64,000 nt of DNA from Albifimbria verrucaria (Eukaryota > Ascomycota > Sordariomycetes > Hypocreales > Stachybotryaceae). Each line of letters opens with the position of its first letter. The stretch's first letter is position 1. Made by a program: the position numbers and the translations under genes. Location: positions 496,001 through 560,000 of the forward strand of contig JAHREC010000016.1 of assembly GCA_020081605.1 (NCBI GenBank), given 5' to 3'. This document shows, piece by piece, positions 58,668 through 64,000 of the stretch. The notes beneath the pieces are model-generated. The model ran no database searches. It was not told where the DNA came from and worked only from the letters and a program-made list of their open reading frames with translations.

Positions 58668-59404
58668 GTGGATAGAAGTGAAATGAAATTTGGTCAGATG
58701 TTACCAATAGATCTACTGATTGCCCTGTTGCTTCCTGTAGCCAGGGCCATCCTGCCTTTACTCATGCCTCCGTTCGAACTGTGGCCAACGACCTTTCTAG
58801 CGGCATCCGTCCGCCAGGTAAGCAAAAAGACAATACATCACTCCTACATCGGAGCCGGCAGTTCAACTGATGTTTGTGTCGTGGAAGATCTAGATTCTGG
58901 TAATCGGAGAAACCTCTCTAATGTCCAGACACTTGGGCATCAATTCCTCGAAGAGATCCCCAATTGGTTGCTGAAAGTTTCCCCACCTTAATAACCTTCC
59001 CTATCACCTTTATGGCCTTTTCCATAACTTTTGTCTATCCCATTATGGTCTTCACCTTGATAGCCTATGGTTTTGACGCACTGAAGACATTTAAAGTTTG
59101 TGCACTCCTAAATTTCCTCGTTCACCTACTCAAATGTTTCTGCTTAACACCCTTTTCTTTTTGTATTCACCATCAAGAGTCTTTGGAAAACCAAAGTCAT
59201 ATAGGTAACTGAGGCAGAAGATTTCTCGAAACTTTCTACCGAGACAAAATCCCGAAGATTACTTTCGTTGGGTTTCATGTATTTGTCGGAAGTTATCTGA
59301 TTATGCCTCTTGTTGGTGGCGTGACGGCGTCGACAGTGGAGAAGTTTAACAACGCCAGAGATCTCTTCCTCTCTTTAGCTTCCTTCTTGCTGCCCTTCCT
59401 TTAG
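58668..59404 (+). pseudogene. fragmented hydrophobic coding relic, unrecognised
   Basis: Three consecutive plus-strand frames encode strongly hydrophobic segments (LPIDLLIALLLPVARAILPL; LITFPITFMAFSITFVYPIM; FHVFVGSYLIMPLVGGVTAS) separated by frame changes and stops. This looks like a multi-pass membrane protein gene in decay, or an unmodelled multi-exon gene. I do not recognise the family. Confidence 0.35.
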
Positions 59405-59851
59405 ACTTTTTTAATCTCAGTCATTTTAGGTACAGCAAATATTGCAGGATCTTAGACCCGGAAGATGTTACCAACAATCACTCAAGGCTAGATTCAATGG
59501 ATGCTTTGGATATTTCCTTCGGTGCGGTTATAGGAGAAACAAACTCGAATCTAGAGACTAACGTTGCATTCGCAGGTCCAATGGTTCTAGTCTTTGGAAG
59601 ATGGCATAGTTAAGGTACTTTAAAGTGTGAATGCCCCAATTTTCATTAGCCGGGCCAAACAGTGACCCCCAAGAAGGCCCTGGCATTATATGGCTAGGCA
59701 GGCGCCATGAACCACGCCATTTTCTCTCAAGCCGTCTTTGTAAGCTGTTCCGTATGGAGTACTGAAACAAATGAAACAACGCAACCAAATGCCTCACTAA
59801 GCCGAGACAGAGATCTCAAAAAGAATGATCAAAAAGGTAGGATGGGCAAAA

Positions 59852-59970
59852 ACATACAGCACCCGGTATTCGCTGGTCGTCACCGACCCAACTACTAATC
59901 TGGCGATTACATGCTTAATTAAGGGAGAGCGGACGGGATCCCATGTTCTCATGCATCTGTGGCCGTATGT
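59852..59970 (-). rRNA. 5S rRNA gene, copy 2
   Basis: 119 nt on the minus strand, nearly identical to copy 1, 3.25 kb away in the same orientation. It starts ACATACGGCCACAGATGCAT, ends GGGTGCTGTATGT and is followed directly by T5, a Pol III terminator. Helix I pairs end to end, and the internal promoter region around TTAATTAAGCATG is present. The identity with copy 1 stops at the gene borders, so they are independent dispersed copies and not a segmental duplication. Confidence 0.8.
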
Positions 59971-60449
59971 GACAGTTGGTGGCCATATTCAGTATATAAT
60001 GTGCATAAAATTTCCGGATCGGAGACATTTGCCAAATTTCGTTGACAGCACATACGAGGATGGCGTACCTATTTTTGTTTTTTTGTTGGATCCATCTCCT
60101 CATCAACTAAGCACTTTAAGCCTCTGACCTACAGGCGCACCTGTCCCGAAACGTAAGGGGAACCACGGCGGTGCATGCGACTCAGGTTTCGTTCGTGGGT
60201 CACGTGGTCAGCTGTGTCAGACGGCAAATCTCATTTCCAGCGAAGCCTCCAGTCCAGCGCCCCTTACTCTAACTTCATGTCACAAAGCCTCCAGCTTGCC
60301 GGTTGCCAAACCGCTTGGCGCCCTTGAAAGCACTTTGATATTTGTTTGGACGAGCCTCGCATTGGTTTAGGACGAATTTTCCAGCGGTTGGATTGGTTGC
60401 CGCGCTGCCGGAGGACGCATCTGCCACCCCTATCCACATCCACCTCGCA

Positions 60450-61752
60450 ATGCCACGCCTAAATTTTGGGCTAGGCTCTGGAGGGGCCCTCGCCTCCCTC
60501 TCCAACCTTAGCGACAGCCCCGTCGCTGCCGTCGTTGGATACTGTGTGGCCTCGATTAGCATGACCATTGTCAACAAGTTTGTTGTTTCTGGCGAAAAAT
60601 GGAACATGACCTTTTGTACCTGATAGTGCAGGCAAGTCGGCCACCTCTTCAGCTCGTCTGAGGGCCATCGCTAACAAGTGAGACAGGCCTCAGTTGGGTT
60701 GCTTACGTTGGTGGTTTGCAAGGAGCTCGGCTGGATCAAGGGCCTCGCTCCGTTCAACAAGGAAAAGGCTCAGTCATGTGAGGAAACTGGTTGACCCTAT
60801 CGTTTCAGCGCTGACCATGGAGTAGGGTTTCCCGTCAGTCTTCTCCTTGTTGGTATGATATATACGGGCAACATGGCCTTGCGGTTCCTCTCCGTTCCCG
60901 TGTATACCATCTTTAAGAACTTGACCATCATCGTCATCGCATATGGCGAAGTCTTCTGGTTCGGATCTAGCTTGACACCGCTCACCTTGGCCTCATTTGG
61001 CTTGATGGTCTTCAGCTCCGTCGTTGCCGCCTGGGCCGATTACCACTACGCCGCCTCGGCACCTAAGGACGACACCTCCAAGGTTTCTATGACAATCTTG
61101 ACCGCTGGTTTTGTTTGGATGTTTTTCAACATTTTCTGCTCAGCCGCATATGCGCTCAGCATACGCAAGTTTACCAAGACGACAAACTTTACCAACTGGG
61201 ATAGTAAGTCATCATCAACATTTTCCATTTCCGAGTATTGTTGCGCTAACCACGAACAGTCATGTACTACAACAACTTGTTGACAATTCCTGTTCTGATA
61301 ATGGCAACCCTGGCCCTGGAAGACTGGTCCAGCGACAACTTGCGCAGCAATTTCCTCCCGAGTCTAGGTACACATTGCCCATGGGAATGATCTACTCTGG
61401 ACTTGGTGCCCTAGCCATCACGTACTGCACGGCATGGTGTATTCGTGCCACGTCTTCCACCACCTATGCCATGGTCGGCGCTCTGAACAAGCTTCCTCTC
61501 GCCATTCTAGGCATCATCTTCTTTGCCAGCCCGGTCACCTGGGGAGGTGTTGCAGCGATTGGACTTGGCTTCATCAGCGGTCTTGTGTACACCCGGGCGA
61601 AGATGCAGACAGCTCCACCAGCCGAAGCCGCGATTCCTTTGACGAGTGTCTCGGTCAAAAGTGAGAGCCCCAGAAGCAGCACGGATGAGGAAAACCCTGT
61701 CGTGTCCCACGACACCCCGCGGAGCTCTAGCGAAAGCCCTCGAGGCTCTTGA
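60450..61752 (+). CDS. GDP-mannose transporter (VRG4/GMT family)
   Basis: Four exons: 60450-60631, 60687-60777, 60826-61203 and 61260-61752. It is a nucleotide-sugar antiporter of the Golgi supplying GDP-mannose for protein and lipid mannosylation. Signatures: SISMTIVNKFVVSG, LSVPVYTIFKNLTIIVIAYG, WADYHYA and the GDP-mannose recognition motif GALNKLPLAI near the C-terminus, with about ten membrane segments. The first intron appears to use a GC donor (CAG|GCAAGT). Breaks at TTTT 60612-60615 and TTT 61351-61353 are each cured by one T; the second restores the NFPPESR loop. Essential in most fungi, so the breaks are very likely sequence errors. Confidence 0.93.
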
Positions 61753-62255
61753 TTTCAAGACATGGTGGCAACAAAGAATGGTCAAATGGTCACAGCTTGG
61801 TTTAGATACAGATTTCAGAAGAAGAGATGTCCGATATAGAATTGTTGTGGGAAGGAGTTAAGGTCCAGCGTTGGCGTTGTAACATAGACTTGTTTCGCAT
61901 TTGGGCATCAAGGGAACATTTAGTTCATGACTTGCATGTGCGACGGGGATGGATTAGGTCTGTTAATACCCAAGGGTCATAGTGAATGGATAGAAAACAC
62001 CAGGGTATATAAAAATGTTGCGCTATCTAATGAAACGAACCGGGCATGTGTAAGACCCGGACAATCTGTGAATGCGAAATGATAACCCAAACTCTATTGC
62101 AAATGCAACCCGATAAACTGCCAATCTGTAAGGATGTGTACCCAGAATTCTATTGCCCGTCTAATAATCCCACAAATCCATCAAAATCATCCTCTTACAA
62201 CGCCATAGACACAAAGGGAAATGAGTCCCAGTAATCCGGGATATGTTATTGTCGC
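61753..62255. other. intergenic between convergent genes
   Basis: 3' flanks of the transporter and the small protein gene; nothing else seen. Confidence 0.5.
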
Positions 62256-62513
62256 TTAATAGTAGCGGTAGGTTCGGCGTCTCTGGTAAGACGAGTAATA
62301 CTCGTAGTCGACCTCGTTGTTGACGATAACCCGCTGCTGGGATCGACGAGTGTAGACATCGACCTGATAAGATCCGTTGTAGGGCTGAACTTCACGGTAG
62401 GTGACCCTGCGGGGACTGCGCGAATGTTAGTACCATGCAAGAAAGTGGAGATGGTGAGCGTGGACCTACCGACTGGAGGAAGAGGTGGAGATGACGAGCT
62501 CGTAGCCAGACAT
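62256..62513 (-). CDS. small basic Tyr/Arg-rich conserved protein
   Basis: Minus strand, exons 62513-62470 and 62415-62256, 67 residues (or 64 with a second acceptor). It begins MSGYELVISTSSSSR and ends with a Tyr/Arg-rich tail (VDYEYYSSYQRRRTYRYY). The intron has a GTAGGT donor and an ACTAAC branch. Two acceptors nine bases apart (ending 62416 and 62407) both keep the frame. No domain name, but splicing, composition and the clean frame make it a credible gene. Function unknown. Confidence 0.72.
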
Positions 62514-64000
62514 GGTTATGGAAGTTGTCAATGCTGGGGTTGAGTAAAAGCTTGAGGTGTTGTGAGTGATGTTGTAGGATGCTTTAGTGCGTGCTTTGTC
62601 TTCGAATGTGAAGGAATGCCCTGTAGTGAATGAGAGAGTTTGATTTCGATGAGTGGGACCTGGTGTTTATATACTCGGTCGACAAGCGCCCATGGTTCTG
62701 CCTGGGCTATACCGGTCTTGTAAGTCGGCCACATGGGGTCATGCGATTGAAAACAGGACGGGCCTGTCAAGTCATGTCGTGCATGTGACGCGGGCCAATA
62801 CAATTTGACCGTGGCTGCAAGGCTGGCCCTGGCCCGCGCGACCGGTTTCGAGGCAAGGCTGGGCTGGGGTTTGGATAATTCATGGTGGCCGCGTTGAGGT
62901 GGTCGTGGATGTGGTGAGGCAGTGAGGCAGTGCTACACCCACCTGGTGGTTGTTCTCAGCCTCGGTCATTCGGCGACAGAGTCATATTTGCCACTGGCAA
63001 GCAGAATTGTAGAAAGTGCAATATTGGAAAAAGCAAATTGCTATGGGCGAGGTCAGTTGGGCCAGAAGCAAAGTGGCTACATTAACTGGTGTGGATGGCG
63101 GAGTGCGAACCCAGCTTGGTCACAAACTCCTGAGTCCTTTATTGTTTTGCGACAGACAAAATCGCAGGCGTCATAGTGATATTAAGCATTTTCTTATGCT
63201 ATGGCATCATTCACCATGAAAATACTGGCCGTAATACCACGTTCTACCCTTCTCAGGTAGCCGGTGTATAACTTGTTAAGCGGGTTTTCATATCAAATGA
63301 TATGAGTATGAAACATACCAAGTCACAGATTACATGCTTAATTCACCCCAAAGAAATGCGATGAATTGATTTTCATACTAACTAGAAGAATTGTTGCCTT
63401 GCATGGGCCAACTTGTCCGCTGACGTCGACTACTCAGCCTGGCGGCATGACCGAAATCGAGAACTTGCACAGCCACAGGCCGCGGTCGACCTTTCTTCGT
63501 CATCAGGCACTCCTCGGACAGGAGTTAAGATATGCATTCTGGCTCCGAGCGTGGTGGAAATTAAATGGCTTTTCCAGCTGCACATTTCAGGAAACCGTCA
63601 TTTGAGATGGTGATCCTGGAATAGGCCAAAGGGAGAGCAGATATTTTGCATGCTTAGCGCAGATATCTCAACTAATAACCGGCGAAATATCTAACAATAA
63701 ATAAATACAAATATGAAAACTTTATAATGACAAGATAATAATTGTCTTTCTTCCCTCTTCTTAAAAAGCTAGACATTCTTACGCTACTTTAAACAAGGCT
63801 GTGTATCCTTCCAGAAATCCAAGGTCAGGTGGACCTGTTGTCCTCCCACTAGCAAAATGCCAAATAACCCAACGGAGACATATGTAGGCAACCAAGGCAG
63901 AGCCAATATAGGGCTATCATAGTTTGAGAATGATAATCAGGATATGCATATATTCGAAGTGGCTGACATCATCGCTTTAACCAGATATATGGTAAGCAGA
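62514..64000. other. intergenic to window end
   Basis: Promoter of the small gene and about 1.4 kb with short frames only. Confidence 0.5.

Larger units (their letters stand above)
57617..60449. other. AT-rich intergenic with a membrane-protein relic and a 5S gene
   Basis: About 2.8 kb of low-complexity, AT-rich sequence. It holds the relic and 5S copy 2 listed separately; the rest shows nothing. Confidence 0.45.

Noticed and set aside
59825..60127. Plus-strand 100-codon frame with an apparently conserved segment
   Set aside because: The conserved-looking peptide is the translation of the reverse complement of a 5S rRNA gene.
1..64000. tRNA genes, CRISPR arrays, complete transposons, PKS or NRPS genes
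   Set aside because: Scanned for T-loop/B-box sequences, regular spaced repeats, transposase or reverse-transcriptase motifs and megasynthase motifs by eye; none convincing. The only regular repeat is the precursor array, which is coding.

Overview
This is a filamentous ascomycete (Pezizomycotina) nuclear window, most likely a Sordariomycete and possibly Hypocreales. Evidence: short 50-90 bp GT-AG introns with CTRAC branch points; a HET-domain gene; fungus-only families (UstYa/DUF3328, fungal rhodopsin-domain proteins, Zn2Cys6 regulators, a VRG4-type GDP-mannose transporter); and two dispersed 5S rRNA genes. No marker fixes genus or species.

Layout. 0.5-5 kb: a HET incompatibility gene and a conserved uncharacterised three-exon gene. 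5.4-9.6 kb: the most interesting locus, a dikaritin-type RiPP core consisting of two UstYa (DUF3328) oxidases flanking a precursor gene. A separate small exon gives the precursor a signal peptide, and the body carries ten tandem V-V-A-D-G-F cores separated by acidic spacers and Kex2-type KKR/RKR sites. 11-25 kb: possible cluster accessories, namely a rhodopsin-domain membrane protein, a carboxylesterase, a secreted M14 carboxypeptidase, a truncated M35 deuterolysin, an MCT-type MFS transporter and a SAM methyltransferase. 26.8-29.8 kb: two tandem paralogous Cys-rich, Ser/Thr-rich single-pass membrane proteins. 31.7-36.3 kb: a PAQR receptor and a GH47 mannosidase. 36.9-46.5 kb: a sugar porter divergent from a sulfatase, then a Zn2Cys6 regulator and a secreted GH3 glycosidase, which look like a catabolic group. 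48.7-55 kb: a DUF2985-like membrane protein and two related proteins with a shared beta-trefoil-like C-terminal domain. 56.6-62.5 kb: two 5S rRNA genes, a small GPI-type protein, a membrane-protein relic, a GDP-mannose transporter and a 67-residue conserved protein.

How it may work together. The precursor and both UstYa proteins carry ER/Golgi targeting signals. The model is secretion, Kex2 cleavage of the repeats and UstYa-type oxidative cross-linking of each core; the M14 peptidase, methyltransferase and transporter could trim, modify and export. Those last roles are inferred from proximity only.

Quality warning. From about 12 kb to 61 kb more than twenty coding frames break at mononucleotide runs, nearly always as if one base were missing. 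This is better explained by homopolymer errors in the assembly than by mass gene death. The RiPP core genes are free of such breaks.
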